Notes: a model not told the origin generated them from the sequence alone. 64,000 nt of DNA from Amia ocellicauda (GCF_036373705.1 NC_089866.1:8137501-8201500); one strand, 5' to 3'. Shown: positions 49,572 to 62,221, numbered from the stretch's first letter. Numbers and translations: made by a program.

Positions 49572-50210
49572 AAAAAGTGAAAAACCTGAATGTTGGATGA
49601 AGTCCAGTTTTATGAGGGAGTGCAATGCAGAGCTGTTATTTTATTAGTGAAGAGTTCAGGCCTGTTTCGCATTGTGATACTCTGCGTGGTTGAATTAAAA
49701 TATTTATTATAAAAATAAATCTAATATGGCATGTTTAAACGGGTACACCTGTGTTTTCTAAGCCAGCATTTCCGAATTAGGGTTTTGCAATGCTGCTGTG
49801 TGTCTTGATTTTGCATGCCATGTCGATTTGAGTGTATGTACAACTTTAAAGTCACTTCCTTCAGATTTTTATTTTCATAACAATAAAATAATTAAAAAAT
49901 TCCAACTCCCGGATACGTTTAATTACACGCAGTAATACATTTCTACATGTTGTCATGTGCACTCAGACTGAAACTGCTACAGTAGCTGGTGCTGATAATG
50001 GACAAAAGAGTTGCATTTCAAATGTTCTTTAGCTATTGGAAATTCATGAACGCGTGTCAGACGTCCTGGTGAGCAGCAGCAGGTGGGACTCAATCTCCGT
50101 GTCCATTTCTGATCTAATGAGGAAAAAAAATAAATCAATCCAAAACATTCAGAGAACACGGCTGACGCAGTTCATTTGTGAAAAGAACAAATCTGAGAGT
50201 TTGGCTGCGT

Positions 50211-53200
50211 TCAGAACGTCAGTGGTCTCTTTGTGATGTCCTGTTCCGTCAAGTAGTAGTTCAGGTATCCACCCAGCGCGCTCACGGCGACTCCGGTCAT
50301 GTGACTCGAACACCCATCTGTGAAAGGACACATCGTTTAAGCGGGATTGTAGTCAAATAGGCAACCCTGGATGAAAAGCGATTCTAGGAAAGTTCAGTAA
50401 TACTTTGCAAACATGATAAAGAGAACTTGCTGAATAGTGTGTACCTTTCAGGGTTTTTTCTCTCCTCTTCACTCGTTTGTGAAGCTGTAGTGCTTCCAGA
50501 ACACCTCTGTCCTGCGCTTGTGTGTGGTCCTCCTCTGTAAAACACCACACCACACCACATACATTTTATACCGTGTGACAGGAACAAATGAGTTTACTCT
50601 AAAGGAAGGTTAACACCCGTGTTCATAGCAAGGCATACACAGATGAACAGTTTGGATCGAATGCTGCCTGCATGTAACTCTTGCATCATTTAGACCTAGT
50701 GTTACTAATGTAATGAAGTGTAAATTCCCTATAGGAGAGACAGAGACCAAATCTAAAACAACAAAGTAGGCCTTGATCCTGGCATCACGTGTAGTATATC
50801 TTGTCTGTTGTCTTTGGACGTGGGCTTACCGTCTTTGCCAAAACATCCCTCGTCTGGGTCTTGCCAAATCAGGATGTTCCTCAGCCAACTAGATTTGTAG
50901 AAATCCGCAAAGCCAGCCATGCCACACAGCATTACTGCAAGACAAGGACAGAAACCCCCAGAAAACAGCTTGGTGCTTTTTCATTTTAATTCTTAACCAC
51001 AGGCCATACCTACGTTTGGAAGAAAAACATGTTTGTGACAGATTTGGATGGAAACTTGGGAACGAAGGTCATGGGGGGGCTCTCGTCAACCATGTGATTT
51101 TCTCAGCCAGGGTCTCAGCGCCTCCGTACCATGGCCTTGTCAGAAAGAGGACTGGATTAAGAGAGCACTCACTGTTCTCTATGAAGATATCCCTGGTCTG
51201 CACCGGGTAGCCGTCCTTCTCGAACTCCACATTGCTCTTCATCATGTTGGAGCAGAAGATCTTCTCGTAGTCACGGGCGGTCAGGTTCGCACGCGCCTCC
51301 CTGCGCTCCCCTTGCAGGAGGTTGGAGCATCCTTTCTGAAAGCCCAAAAGGAAGCAAAGGGAGCTCACAGCGATGTGGAACGACCGGATCGGACACACAT
51401 TCATCTAACATGGAAGATAAGACTGCGCTGGACATTTGCTATAGAGTCGGGATCCTTCACGATCCACCCACCACAAGATGCAGTTTTATTATATTACAGA
51501 AAGGCATAAACAAGTGTATTTCTTGTCCATTTCAAACCTAAACGCTTCCTTTAACTACAGCCCCAAACAACACAGACCTTTCCCGTGTTGCAGGGTGTTA
51601 CCCAGTAGCTTGTTCTCTCTGAGTGCCTCTGACGATCTTACCATTCTCCCCACCATGAAGTACAGCAGCTGGTGAGAGAGGGAGTAATTGGGACATCCAA
51701 ACCTCGTCATCATATCCCTGCACGACTTTGTCACTATGCAAGGAGTGCCGTTGTCTTTCCTTTAGAAAAATGCATGAAAGGTATACGTCATACAACCTGC
51801 CAACGCATCATGCATTGCTTGTCACGGAGTAGTAATGCAACGGGACTCTGAGCACTGCTGTAACTGTAAAAGGGCCATACCATGTTCCCAGTAAGAGGGT
51901 CATACACTTGTCACTGAGCTGCTCATCATAGCACTCCATGGCTCTGAAGGTGGAATAGGCCAGAGCTGGGTCTGTGTTGTTCCACACATGGGGCACGGTC
52001 CAAAAGTTGGACTCCAGCAAAGGCTCAAACTCTGGACAGAAAAAAAAAAAAAATGGAGCATCATCATTTCCAGAAGTTATTTTCTTTTAAGATCTGTAGA
52101 AAATCGGCAGTGACACAAATTGGCATAGACTCTTTAATGCGGAAAAGCATTTGTTAGATTTTCTGTCTAAAATAATAAATAATAAAGCTGGATCTTAACA
52201 CGGACGCAGCTCCAATGGTGGTTTTTGGGGTGGAGGAAGGAAAACAAAGTTTCCTCTCCCTCCTAATCTCTCATTAATAACCCAGAGAAATGTGCTTGCA
52301 TTGTACAGGTGACACAAAAGATATAGGGTGGTGGTGTGGTAGAGTAATGCGTTTTACCTCTGTAGTATTTCGGATCGCTGTTCTGGAGTGCGTTGATTGA
52401 CTGCGTGATGATGTAATCCAATCTCCTGGCCAGGCTCAGTGCTCTGGAGACCTGGATTGCGCTTCCTGGGTCTGTGCTGGGCCATCGGCTCAGAGTCTCC
52501 TTCAGCTCAGCTGTACACGCAGGAGAAGCAATGTGTAGTTAGGGCAAAAAGGGATTATATCTGTCCATACATACATACATACATACATAAAGACGGGTGA
52601 CAAATTAAAGGAAAAACCTGATTAAATGAGTGGAGGAACATAACGAATGCAGATGCCTCCAAAGAGGTGTACTGCATGATACAATTAAGCAATTAACATC
52701 CTATCATTCTCTGTGGCATGTATAAAAATGTTGAGCAGGCCCAGTTGACCTTGATTTTGGATCAAGATGCCAAGAGGAAATGATCTAAGTGACTTTGAAA
52801 GAGGGGTCATTATTGGGGCACGAATGACAGGAGCTTCAGTCACAAAGGGTGTTTCAATAGGAACAGTGACTACAGTTACATCTGCATTTAGATCTATGGG
52901 AAAGACATCAGTAAATAGGGTTGGAAATTGTGGTAGAAAGCACACATACGATGATGCTCATGCATTACTGCGATATGTAAGGAAAAACAGAAGAGGGACT
53001 CTTTTCCAGGTGCCTGAGAATGTCAATGCAGGATGTGATCAGACTGTGTCAGCAAGACCAGTCCATCGAGAACCATATTAGGATCACAGTGCATAAACCC
53101 CTCATTACAAAGACAAAAGCACATATGAGAGCTCAGTGGTGCACAAACCATAGGCACTGGTCTACAGAGATGTGGAAAAAAGTGATATGGTCAGTATAAT

Positions 53201-53889
53201 CATCCTTCACCATATTCTCAACAAGTGGGTGAGTTCGTGTGTGGTGACACCAAGAGAACAGTACAGGCCAGACTGCTGGACCCCTACAGTGAGGGGGTCC
53301 GGAGGCTCTGTAATGCTGTGGGGGGCATTTTCCTGGCATGGTTTGGGTCCACTTGTCCCCTTAGAGGGAATTGTCACTGAAAATCATTACAAAGTTATTC
53401 TGAGTGATCACCTTTATCCTATGGTGACACATTTCTATCCTGATGGGAGTGGTCTCTTCCAGGATGACAATGCCCCCATCCACAGGACACGAGGGTCACT
53501 GAATGGTTTGAGGTGTATGCAAATGATGTGAATCATATGCTATGGCCTCCGCAGTCACCAGATCTCAACCCAATTGAAAACCTATGGGAGATTTTGGACC
53601 GACGTGTTAGACTGGTGTTCATCCCTCAACTAGAGTCCAGAAACTTGTCGTATCAACAGCCATGTCAGTATTTCATATCACTGTAATGTAAAGATGCAAT
53701 AAGCCTTTTTTTTTTTTTCCAAGGGTGGAACAGGATAATAGGACAACCTAGCCCAGCAGGCATTTATTTCAGAAAATATTTCAGTCAATGTAAATATGAA
53801 TCAATTGCAATCAAATTGATTATGATACACTACATATCACATCAATTGTGGAGGTGTTTAATAACTTGCTCTGATTAACTGACTACCAT

Positions 53890-53955
<66 letters not shown>

Positions 53956-54913
53956 ATACATACCATGCTACACAGAATAATATAGTGCCCTGTTACGGGG
54001 GGGATGCACATATCCATTCCGCAGATTTCTAGAGAACTGGCTGAAAGGATAAATGATTTTCTATGATTTATAACACCCGCACTGTAACAGATTGAGGCAG
54101 CAGCTTTGATACAACAAATGGAATTACTTTTAGGATTTAAACCTCATTAATGGTAAATCTGACCATGCGAGGATACATCAAATTATTGACAGTGCTCTGG
54201 CGCCACTTGTCTAGCGCATCCTCACTGGAGCCGCTCTGGTTTCACTCCCATGTATTACATTATTGCTGAGAGCATACGATATAAACTATGTACATATTTA
54301 ATGTACATATTCAAAACAAAATGACCCTGATTTTTGAAAACAGACATGCTTTGATATTTTATGAAACATAAAAGCTTTGTTGCATAATTGAATCCTCAAA
54401 TACCCTGCTGTATTTTTTTTCTTCACTAATTATAAGTCAAAATCAATATTCAGCAAAAACATTACCAATGGGTGTAATTAAAGCTATTGAATTACCAACC
54501 CAAATCGTACTTTTATTTGTGTTGTACCAATGAATTACTTGCAAAAGAAAGAAAGCTGCCCATCCCTTAGTTTGTATCTCCAGCATATTCACACTGAAAC
54601 AGTTGCAAACTTTCTTTCTTACAAAACATGAACGCACATTAATATAACAATATCAGACCTGAACATTTGATTTGATTTTACAGCTTTGATTCATTGCACA
54701 TCAGGTTTTAAGGATTGCATCTTTAGCAGGTGACTTACCATTGAGAATGCGGTATCCAACCACTCCATCCAAGTTGATGTTCTTGACCTGGGTCTCAAAG
54801 AACAGTGTCGCCCTGCCCAGACTGCTGAGGACATCCTCGATCACCTCTTGGTGGGACGCAAGGATGGTGGCAGAGAGGACAGCCGTGAGGGCAGCCAGCT
54901 GAAGGCTCTTCAT
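50211..54913 (-). CDS. c16orf89: C16orf89 homologue (UPF0764, DUF4735)
   Basis: A secreted protein of unknown biochemical role; the human form is strongly expressed in thyroid. Eight minus-strand exons: 54913-54739, 52510-52358, 52031-51881, 51759-51642, 51335-51173, 50934-50830, 50534-50445 and 50317-50211 (TGA). Phases close to give 353 residues (human about 361). Residues 1-20 are a signal peptide. Family landmarks in order are [94 protein letters not shown] and [19 protein letters not shown]. Potential N-glycosylation sites lie at NNTD, NYSL and NLTA. Intron 1 (2.2 kb) carries a dead Tc1-like copy and a GA microsatellite. The gene is divergent from ALG1 and convergent with TTC30; in human it is also the neighbour of ALG1. 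Confidence 0.96.
52566..52589. repeat. (CATA)n microsatellite
   Basis: Six near-perfect CATA units directly before the left end of the Tc1-like copy in C16orf89 intron 1. Confidence 0.8.
52593..53690 (+). mobile_element. Degraded Tc1-like transposon in C16orf89 intron 1
   Basis: It starts with a Tc1-type end (GGGTGACAAATTAAAGGAAA) and carries a broken plus-strand transposase, opposite to the host gene. Pieces are [20 protein letters not shown] (52,767 on), a catalytic segment with [20 protein letters not shown] and [14 protein letters not shown] (second Asp), then in another frame [20 protein letters not shown] (third acidic residue). A stop replaces the expected first Asp (VIWSV then stop near 53,198). 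Frame shifts split the rest. The matching right inverted repeat is not found near 53,700. Confidence 0.85.
52767..53640 (+). pseudogene. Broken Tc1-like transposase
   Basis: The remains of a transposase of about 340 codons, spread over at least three frames. The helix-turn-helix start ([12 protein letters not shown]) and the second and third acidic motifs ([17 protein letters not shown]) are readable. The region of the first is interrupted by a stop. No product is expected. Confidence 0.8.
53894..53951. repeat. (GA)n microsatellite
   Basis: An uninterrupted GA run of about 58 bases in intron 1 of the C16orf89 homologue, likely length-variable. Confidence 0.95.
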
Positions 54914-55643
54914 TATAGATGGCTTGCACGCCTATGTTAATGCCTTAATCTGTGGGACTCGGCTACCTTCTAGTGTGCGATCCTGGCGCCCAGCTTATGT
55001 TGTAGCTCATCATACAGATCAATAATGCAACAGGCAGCTCCTCCGCACAGGGCTGGTCACATGTCTCCGCGGAGCTGCGTTACACACTTAACTGTGTCAA
55101 GCTCCGTGTGATCTCCGGTGCACTGTGGAAGTCACAGCACTCGTCGGTTGCTTCGTGTAAATGATCTAGTCAGTGTTTGAAAGAGCCACTTAGCCGAGGA
55201 GCCGGGAGGCAGTGCGTTGAAATGACTGTCTATTTTCTGAGTCAATTACCGGTGAACACTTCAGCAGCCCCAGCGTGCAGCCCCAGCCAATTAGAGATGC
55301 CCCCTGCCCACACGTCCAACAAGAGACCTGTAATTATAATGGTGATGATGATGATGATAATAATAGTAGTAATAGTTGTAGTAGTGGTAACTAGTACTTG
55401 TATTATGAAGCATAGAAAAACGTAAAACCTTTGAAGGAACATTTAAACCATTTCAGTTTACATATATTTCTCTGATGCAATCTGTCTACTACACCTTCCC
55501 CCCCTTCCCAAGTGAATTTTCTTTAAATGATGCTTCATGGATATTCTGATTGCAATGCACGGCACAATAAGGCGCACTGTCTCTTTAAATCCCTCTTCCC
55601 TGGCGCTTCCTGCTCGGACACGTCACGGTGACGCGGCGCAGTG
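54914..55643. promoter_or_regulatory. Shared divergent promoter region, C16orf89 and ALG1
   Basis: These 730 bases separate the two start codons, so both promoters must lie here. A trinucleotide-rich tract (GAT/AAT/AGT, about 55,340-55,390) sits in the middle. The ALG1 side becomes CpG-rich from about 55,575 onward and has no TATA box, as expected of a housekeeping gene. The C16orf89 side is less CpG-rich. Confidence 0.6.
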
Positions 55644-55940
55644 ATGGCGGAGGCAGGTTTCCCGGCGGTCGCCGTGCTGGCGCTGCTGCTGGCGGCGGGG
55701 TTCGGGTTCGCGTCCGGGTCCGGCCTGACCCGGGTCGGGCTGCTCTGGGCGCTTGTCCCGGTCCTCGTAGCGGCGTGCTGGTGTCTGCGAGCCCGGCGGC
55801 CCCGGGGCGGCAGGGCGCAGTGCAGCCCCCATGCGTGCGTGCTGGTGCTGGGCGATGTGGGACGCAGCCCCCGCATGCAGTACCACTGCCTCTCGCTCGG
55901 CCGGCACGGATACCGCGTCTCGTTTGTTGGCTTTCTCGGT
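55575..55940. promoter_or_regulatory. CpG-rich island over ALG1 promoter and exon 1
   Basis: Dense CpG and high GC from just upstream of the ALG1 start to the end of exon 1, in contrast to the AT-rich surroundings. This is typical of an unmethylated housekeeping promoter. The composition was judged by eye. Confidence 0.65.
55619..55633 (+). promoter_or_regulatory. UPR-element-like word and palindrome at ALG1 start
   Basis: CACGTCACGGTGACG, 11 bases before the ALG1 ATG. The minus strand of 55,619-55,625 reads TGACGTG, the core of the ATF6/XBP1 unfolded-protein-response element. Bases 55,621-55,633 (CGTCACGGTGACG) form a perfect palindrome around one central base. ALG1 acts in ER glycosylation, so UPR control is plausible but not shown. 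Confidence 0.35.
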
Positions 55941-58900
55941 AACTTTCTCAGATGACATGTAAGGCCTCCAGTTAGGCACGGCGGGAATGAAGTGTGTCTA
56001 CTAATTAAACAGATACTGACTGGTTATCTTATGAGGCCTGGAAGTGCCTGTGCTCTTCCTGCAGTATGTGTTGTAACGGTAGACCCTTTCAAGGTATTGG
56101 CCATCAAACGCTGCTGTTTAAACCATGCTGACAAAATAAAAGCATGCCAATGATCTATGTCACAGATGTAGCATTAGCCATACAAGTCAACACTTATTGC
56201 AGTAACTGTTTCACAGCTCTTCCAAAAACTATAGCCTTAAACTCTAAAAAAACTTCAGATTGCAATTAAAATCACCTATTGATGCAAAAAATAATTACAT
56301 TAACTTTTTTCAGTTTCCAGTGAAAGACTACCTTTAATCAGCCTAGCCCTGGTAACGGCCAGCTAACTGTCAGACTGAAAAGTTGATATCATATTTCTCA
56401 TCTCTGTGCATGAATGATGAATGAGGAGAAAAGGGTGAAGGACAGTGTTTCTGCAGAGCCAGGGCAGTGTATGGGTGCCTACAGTCTCAGGATTCACAGG
56501 TCTTTCTACTTTCAGGTACGAAACCTCATCCAGATGTTGTCGGTAATGAGAAAATAAGGATCGTCCCCGTTTCAGAGATGAAAGGCCTGGCAGGTAGTAT
56601 GTGCAGCAGATGAGTGATGGTTATGGCGACTCTTGAAGGGTATCATAATGGCTCTCGCCCTTTTAAGTGGCAGATAGAGAAAATGCACCACATGTAACAT
56701 CTGCAGTTGCAACATGTATACAGCAAACATGAGCACAATTGTATCTGTCAGTCTGGACAGCTTTTTACTGTGTTTGCCAGTTTATGGAAATGCCTTTGCA
56801 CGTTTTCTTCTCGTTTGTCTTTTTGCCGCAGTTGGACCCAAGATTCTCCAATACATTGCAAAGGTGGTTTTGCAATCAGTGCAGCTTTTCTACGTCTTGC
56901 TGAAAATGGACACCCCATCTTATGTTTTGATGCAGGTAAGGAATCTTTTTGACCTTATAATGGAAAAAAAATCTATATTTACATCTTTGGACACAAGGCT
57001 TCCAAGACCTACCTATGAATACACTGTCGGTTAAGATATCACTGGCCTTCTGTTTAAGCCTAGGTGTTTTACATTTCTGTTTATTATTGTTTCCAGAATC
57101 CACCCGGCCTGCCCGGTATAGCGGTGACGTGGCTAGTGTGCTCAGTCCGCGGCAGCCGGTTCATCATCGACTGGCACAACTACGGTTACACCATCATGGC
57201 CCTCGCCCACGGACAGAGGCACCCCGTCGTCCGGATCGCAAAGTGGTCAGTACGACAGCGCTGTTACTCTGAACTCCGTTGAAGCAGCACTGCGGACGGT
57301 TCGCCCTGCAAAGAGACGCGGGGGAAATGAATCTGCTCTGATGTTCCCCGTTTCTGTCAGGTACGAGAGGTTTTTCGGGAGGTTTTCCAGCCACAACCTG
57401 TGTGTCACCCGAGCCATGAAAGAAGACCTGCGGAGCAACTGGAATATCAAGTAAGAGCTTTAAGAGTCTTTAAACGCTCTGCAAACATGTACATGTATAC
57501 TTGTGGATAGTGAAGACTTTCTTTTTCTCGTTTAGGGCAACAACACTTTACGACAAGCCACCATCTATTTTTAAAGAAGCGTCTTTGGACTCGCAGCACA
57601 GTTTGTTTCTGAAAATGGCAAAGGATCATTCGCCATTTAAGCCGAGGTAAATCCAAATTCAGATTAAGAAACATGTACTGGATCTATGCAGTTAGATTTA
57701 GCATTTGATGCACAAGTAGTAAGTCCTGTGCAAAGCATTAGATCTGTTTTTACTGGGACTTTCTGACGGGGCCCAGGACTATTTGATGTTACATAATTTA
57801 CTAGGTATGTCATGCAATACGGAACATTGTAAATGCCAATGCAACTCACACAAGACTGCAAATAAAGTACAAAACGAGGGGAAACGGCAGGTCTAAGGCA
57901 GATCTAGCACAGTTGACGTGCAACACTTCGGGCTGGACTGTCTTCCAGTTTAAGAAGCCAGCTTTGAAAACTACTGTATCTCTACCACAGGGCCCGACCT
58001 GACAGTAACAGCGCGGAGAGGACCGCCTTCACAGAGCTCCACCCCGAGACGGGAGCTGTGACCCTCACCCCGGGACGTCCCGCTCTGCTTCTGAGCAGCA
58101 CCAGCTGGACAGGTGAGGGGGCTGAGAGGGTCCTGGGGTCTCTGAGAGAGTGAGGAGCTCTGTACTGTCTAATACATCTGTGAAATCTCTCCTTTATCTC
58201 CCCTGCATCACTCATCACCCGTAAGCTCCTGACACACCATCGTTCTCAAAAGCTTTATTTTTTTCTATTGCTTTTTTTATTTGCTCAGACATTTCACTCA
58301 ATTTCTCTTTCCATTTTCAGAAGACGAAGATTTCTCCATTCTCCTCAAGGCGCTAGAAGGTAATGACCTCCCTTTGAAGAATGAACGGCTGCTCCGAAAG
58401 TTTCATGGTTTAAAGTTAGGGCGTGCCGAGGAGCAAGTGTAGAAAAGCAAACCCTGAGTGTTTTAACCTCGTACAGGCCTGTAAAAATCCCAAACTTTTT
58501 TTTATAAATATTTTAAATTCACAGTTGAGCAGGAAAATGAAATATATCCAGAATGTTTTTTTTGTTTCCCCAGATGCTAGTCACCATAACTTCAGTGTTG
58601 TAAACCTATGCATCTGCCTGTTTTTCTTGACAGATTACGAGCAGTTTATTAGCAATGGTGCTGCACTACCTTCCCTCGTTTGTGTAATCACAGGTACGCT
58701 CTCCGATCTTTCACTGGGCAGAAGAATTTAATTCAATATATAAAGCTTAACCTGGTATACTAAACCAGTTGCAAATGCAAGACTCCTCAATCCAAAGAGC
58801 AGCGTGCTGGACTGACTCTTTCTGTTCTGTATTTGTAGGTAAAGGTCCACAGAAGGAACACTACAGGAACCTCATAGACCAAATGCACTTCCAACACGTG

Positions 58901-59740
58901 CAGATCTGTACTCCGTGGCTGGAAGCCGAAGACTATCCCATCTTGCTCGGTACGTGCTGTTCAAAGCTGGTCTTCAGCTGAGGGGCTTAGTTTGTACAGA
59001 CTTTATTTCTTGCTTGAACACAAGTCCAAATTCCTCCCTTGCAGGGTCAGCCGACCTGGGGGTCTGCCTCCACAAGTCCTCCAGTGGCCTCGACCTGCCC
59101 ATGAAAGTCGTGGACATGTTTGGCTGCTGCCTGCCGGTCTGCGCCATTCATTTCCCCTGGTGAGCCCTCGGAGGGAGAGGAGCTGAGCCAGTTCATTTCA
59201 TTGGCGTGCATCTGAACGCGTTTAATCTAATCGCAATGTCTCTGCCTTCCAGTTTGCACGAGCTGGTGAAGCACGGGGAGAACGGGCTGATTTTTAAGGA
59301 CTCGCAGGAGCTGGCCGAGCAGTTGAAGGTACGCACACTGGGGGGTTGAAGGTTGTTTAGGTTGGATGCATACACATGGATAAGTCTCAGAGATTCTGTC
59401 TGTTGAACCGGGGGTGGTAGCCAACTGGTCATGTACGGTCTAATGTACGTGACAACCCAGCATCTGGAAACGGGTGTGTGCAGGAGGAGCCACATATGAT
59501 CTCTGCACTAGACATATAACCAGAACAAAACTGCAATTTTTCTGCTGGGGTGGGTGTGTTGGTTTGTCCATCTTTGCTGACAACGGTCCCCTGCTCCTCC
59601 AGACACTACTGGCCGACTTCCCCAGCACCCAGAGCCAGCTGCACAGCTTCAGGAGACACCTGCGGGAGAGCGGCCAGCAGCGGTGGCACGAGAGCTGGAC
59701 ACAGACCGTTCTCCCCCTCCTCGCAGCAGACCACCGGTGA
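55644..59740 (+). CDS. alg1: ALG1 beta-1,4-mannosyltransferase
   Basis: Adds the first mannose to GlcNAc2-PP-dolichol from GDP-mannose on the cytosolic face of the ER, early in N-glycan assembly (family GT33). The 13 exons are 55644-55938, 56516-56593, 56832-56935, 57097-57245, 57361-57450, 57536-57646, 57991-58112, 58321-58359, 58634-58693, 58839-58949, 59045-59159, 59253-59328 and 59603-59740 (TGA). Phases close to give 495 residues (human 464). The extra length is mostly a hydrophobic, GC-rich N-terminus with membrane segments around residues 7-23 and 31-48. Conserved blocks are [12 protein letters not shown] (70-81), [32 protein letters not shown] and [19 protein letters not shown] followed by [15 protein letters not shown] (about 387-420). 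The start is the first ATG of the frame; the codon before it is GTG. It converges with EEF2KMT. Confidence 0.97.
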
Positions 59741-60174
59741 GCGGCGGGCAAGGACAGGCGGTGGACGAGAGGGGACATTTTGGCACTTGCCCCTTTCTCA
59801 AACCCTGGGAGAGGCTCGCTCAGCTCGGAGTTTCCCCCTCCGAATGACCCTCGGTCCCGAGAACTGACCTCTGTGTTACTCGATCAGTGACTGGACTGTT
59901 AGAGAATGAATGCATAAATGAATCTATAAAAGGTCTGTGTGGCGAGAGGAGCTCTGACTGGCCAGTCATGTCTCACAAACATTCCCATCTTTCCCTGTTG
60001 AGATGTATGTCCCTACTGGATGGTGTTTTTTTCCAGCTTTCCATGACAGTGTTGTGTACTCAACCTTATTTCTGTGCTGAATGGATGCTGTTGTCCATTA
60101 GAAATACATTCAGCTCCAGCTCTCGGATATAGAAACCACGTTGCATGGAAGGGAATTGTCCTCAATGAAGACAT

Positions 60175-60180
60175 TTTATT
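60175..60180 (-). terminator. EEF2KMT polyadenylation signal candidate
   Basis: The minus strand reads AATAAA 21 bases beyond the EEF2KMT stop, which would give a very short 3' untranslated region. The gap to the convergent ALG1 stop is 460 bases, with no other gene. Confidence 0.45.
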
Positions 60181-60200
60181 TAAAAAAGAAAAAACACCTT

Positions 60201-62221
60201 TCATGAATACAGTTTTAGAATTTCTATTGTCGTGGTGCGGTTATAGGGGAACACCTGTCTTTCGGGACCTGGGATGGCTTGATGTCTGATCGCAGCTTTA
60301 CCTGTGGGGGGGGGGGGGAATTGGCAGGGAAATGCTGTTACTGAGTGGTCAACCACAACCTAAATCAAATAAAAACAACAGATCTGGATGTGCGTCTTAC
60401 TCAGCTCGCTCTTGAAGAGGCCGTATGTCTCTGGGTTGCGAACGGTGGAGGCTACGTAGACGTCAGGACAGCGGCCCTGGGGGGGGCACTGCAAGATCTT
60501 TGAAAGCAGCTGCACGAGACAGCAGACGATATCGGGGTCGTACACCACGTCTGCGTCCGACAGAGAGAAGAAGTCATTATTTGAGAATAAATACACATGA
60601 TATTTCTCTGTACGAACACTGTGGTTCTCCAAAAAAGATATGTATTCAAAACTCCAAAAGAACTAAAACAACGACACTGAGCTGAGTCTTAGTGTTTGTG
60701 GTGTGCGGGGGGGGTTAAAAGTAATAACCTTTCATTCCAGCTCACCTGAGGCGATAACAGTGTCTGCCTCAAACTCCTGCAGCCGCTCCGAGGTCACCGC
60801 CTCCCAGTCCAGCTCTTCCACAGACACGGCCGGGCCGGGGCAGGGGTCTCGCCGGGGGGCCAGTCCGTTCAGACGCACGTTCCCGTGCAGCCGCTGCAGC
60901 ACGGAGGGGTGGCAGTCGCTGAACGTGTACCTGCGGGGGCTGCAGGCCCGACACACGACCAGCCCCGCCAGCCCCGCACCGCTGCCCAGCTCCAGCACCG
61001 ACCTGCGTCATGAAGGAACACAATGACTGGGGGGCCACACTCTCCCCAAATTCGATATGTGGTGCCGAGATCGTGAGACTGAAAATGTTTGTATAGGGGC
61101 AAGAAGGAATATGAGAGGTCCATCACTTAGGGGAAGGACTGTGCTGGCTTCAGGCCTCTGCTTTTAGTACATCTCCTTTCTACACCCACCTGCCGCTGAA
61201 GGCCCCCAAGTTCTCCAGGGCCCACTCCGCCAGGTGCAGCGCTGCCTCCCAGGTCACAAGGCCAGTGGTGCCCTCTGAGATGACGGCCACGCTCTCTGAA
61301 ACAGTGACAAAGTCCCCCGAGGGCTGGGGACCACAGCGCCAGTCACACTCGGCAGCCAGGGCGCATACAATCAACGCATTTCAATAGGAGACTATGACAG
61401 ACAGGGTAGTAAAGTCTGGTACCAGCAGGTAGCTCTTGTGGCACACTGGCTCTTCCTCTGCACCCAAAACGGCCGCCAAGGCGTCGTAGACATCGTCCAG
61501 GGGCTCTGCTGCCGAGGCCTCGTGCTGCCGGTGTAGAAAACAATGAAAACTGGAAGAAATCCTTGTAAAGCAGCAATTAAAACTCACTTTATGGTTTGTT
61601 GTGGGCTACATCATCCATGTTTTAAAAGATGAATTAAACCTTTGGCTAAAGCCTAAATACTAGAAGTCCATCAAGTGTTTTATTGTATTTACCCTTTTAA
61701 TTAATTCGGAGAGGAAGAGTCTTCTGTATTTGACAGACGGGGGGTTGTTTTTGCAGAGTGGATGATGCACTGTCTGGAAAAACAAAGTCACATTGCAGAT
61801 CACTGGAAAATGCATTTCCCTTGGCAGTGTGTTGGCAATCTATCTCTAAGGAGAGGCACAAACCCACACTTTGAAATGAAGGAGGTGAAGGGTCATTCAG
61901 CCCACTCATACCTTCTGAAGGATGTCGCTCAGCACGTCTGCAGAAGAAGCATCCTGCAAGCTCCTCTCCAGGTCCTGGAGGAGAGGAGAGGACTTGCATT
62001 ACTGACATACCTGCAGTCAATACACCACATGAACGCATTCAACTGGATTTGTTCTCTGAGGCAGAGCTATACGCTGTGCAGAGAGTGGTTTTACTTACAT
62101 GCCAGGGAAATGAGCCCAATCGACACATGGCAAAGAAAGACGCCTGGAAAGAGGCTGACAGACCGTCCCTGCTCGCAGCGCATGCGTCTGACTTATCTTC
62201 GGTCTGCTCGGGAGCATTCAT
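60201..62221 (-). CDS. eef2kmt: eEF2-lysine methyltransferase (FAM86A)
   Basis: A seven-beta-strand SAM-dependent enzyme of the METTL21-like group that trimethylates a lysine of elongation factor 2 (Lys525 in human) in the cytosol. Eight minus-strand exons: 62221-62099, 61974-61912, 61773-61693, 61524-61423, 61323-61190, 61002-60746, 60550-60401 and 60301-60201 (TGA). All phases close, giving 336 residues (human 330). The FAM86 N-terminal part has FAMCRLGSFPWH and PSVKYRRLFLSELIKR. The core has GTTGLVTWEAALHLAEW, motif I VLELGSGAGLAGL (about 170-182) and TVIASDVVYDPDIV (human AAD, here ASD). The C-terminus is VFPYNRTTTIEILKLYS. A longer start, eight codons upstream (MYIVFAKAM), is possible; I chose MNAPEQ as closer to the human length. 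ALG1 is its convergent neighbour in human too. Confidence 0.95.

Noticed and set aside
51048-51509. Plus-strand open frame of 153 codons
   Set aside because: It is antisense to C16orf89 exon 5, which has clear family motifs on the minus strand.
55623-55979. Minus-strand open frames of 113-118 codons
   Set aside because: They are shadows of the GC-rich ALG1 exon 1 and have no independent support.
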